Source: an uncultured bacterium (GTDB lineage: Bacteria > Nitrospirota > Thermodesulfovibrionia > Thermodesulfovibrionales > Thermodesulfovibrionaceae). From it: DNA of 64,000 nucleotides. A program made the translations under genes and the position numbers. Under the pieces are notes generated by a model. That model did not search any database. It was not told the DNA's origin and was given only the letters and a program-made list of their open reading frames with translations. Location: assembly GCA_937998865.1 (NCBI GenBank), contig CALLBR010000005.1, positions 1 to 64,000 of the forward strand. The letters run 5' to 3'. This document shows positions 63,874-64,000 of the stretch, in pieces (within the stretch, counting starts at the first letter, position 1; every line of letters begins with the position of its first letter).

Positions 63874-64000
63874 TTAATTATACCATTCCATTCTGTTTTT
63901 TGGTACATACCAATGAATATAATTATGCCATATACCAATTACAGCTGGTTCTATTCCTTTTATTCTCTTGTTAACAGCAATAATGGCATCAGGAACATAA
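63874..64000 (-). CDS. C-terminal end of an unidentified gene (5' part beyond window)
   Basis: The - strand frame is open from the window edge for 42 codons, ending HWYVPKNRMEWYN and TAA. No stop in this AT-rich stretch and 4-nt spacing to lolA suggest a real gene. Not in the track. I do not recognise the family; the stretch is rich in Trp and Tyr. Confidence 0.55.
   Translation of the reverse strand, partial: YVPDAIIAVNKRIKGIEPAVIGIWHNYIHWYVPKNRMEWYN

Noticed and set aside
63870-63884. TGGTATAAT just upstream of lolA, which would make lolA leaderless too
   Set aside because: The hexamer lies inside the coding end of the upstream gene, only 4 nt separate the genes, and there is no -35, so it is more likely chance; lolA is probably read from the upstream transcript.
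1-64000. Insertion sequences, prophage, CRISPR arrays or toxin-antitoxin pairs
   Set aside because: None seen: no transposase or integrase motifs, no regularly spaced repeats and no paired small genes of those types.

Overview
The window is AT-rich, tightly packed chromosomal DNA from an anaerobic, respiring, probably thermophilic bacterium. My best guess is a Thermodesulfovibrio-like member of the Nitrospirota. The evidence is indirect: sigma-54-type regulation, a complex I without its NADH module, cytosolic sulfur-type molybdoenzymes, c-type cytochromes, a UbiA prenyltransferase and GatAB amidotransferase genes. No insertion sequence, phage or CRISPR array was seen. The gene content is housekeeping plus respiratory.

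Left part (1-17.5 kb, + strand). After the tail of a CZB zinc-binding protein come tRNA-Ser(GCT) and a DedA-family gene. A good -24/-12 promoter then precedes about 16 kb of closely spaced co-directional genes: universal stress protein, a TauE/SafE exporter split over two ORFs, a PhsA/PsrA-like molybdoenzyme, a four-cluster ferredoxin, and complex I in the unusual order nuoB-D-I-A-C-H-J-K-(antiporter-like)-small-small-(NuoL-like)-M-N. NuoE, F and G are absent. The molybdoenzyme and ferredoxin sit where an electron-input module would be, and there are four antiporter-like subunits instead of three. An intrinsic terminator follows nuoN. This is the most interesting locus here.

17.6-29.1 kb (- strand). 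One run of overlapping genes reads ubiA, mfd, TPR lipoprotein, murJ, MBL-fold hydrolase, tandem PhnD-like lipoprotein, histidine kinase with a nine-cysteine insert, NtrC-type regulator. The last three look like a complete sensory pathway.

29.2-36 kb. A SprA-like metallopeptidase and a secreted CARDB protein lie among unusually long intergenic regions rich in inverted repeats. They are followed by a ZapB-like/ZapA pair, an HDOD/GGDDF regulatory trio and aspS.

36-51 kb (+ strand). argG-dprA-smg-topA, the SRP RNA gene (its 5' part overlaps the end of topA), dnaX-ybaB-recR-rodZ-rnr, a convergent BioC-like methyltransferase, then dapA-recN-radical SAM.

51-64 kb. Mostly - strand: membrane cytochrome c; a methyltransferase/molybdoenzyme/MsrBA/UvsE cluster; a small cytochrome c with gatB and gatA; an OYE-family enzyme, pdxA, lolA and the tail of a further gene. 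ilvE is on the + strand. Several first genes of transcription units (ubiA, the SprA-like gene, ilvE, perhaps bioC) lack a Shine-Dalgarno and have a -10 hexamer 5-6 nt before the ATG, suggesting leaderless mRNAs. All functional statements come from reading motifs; no database search was run.
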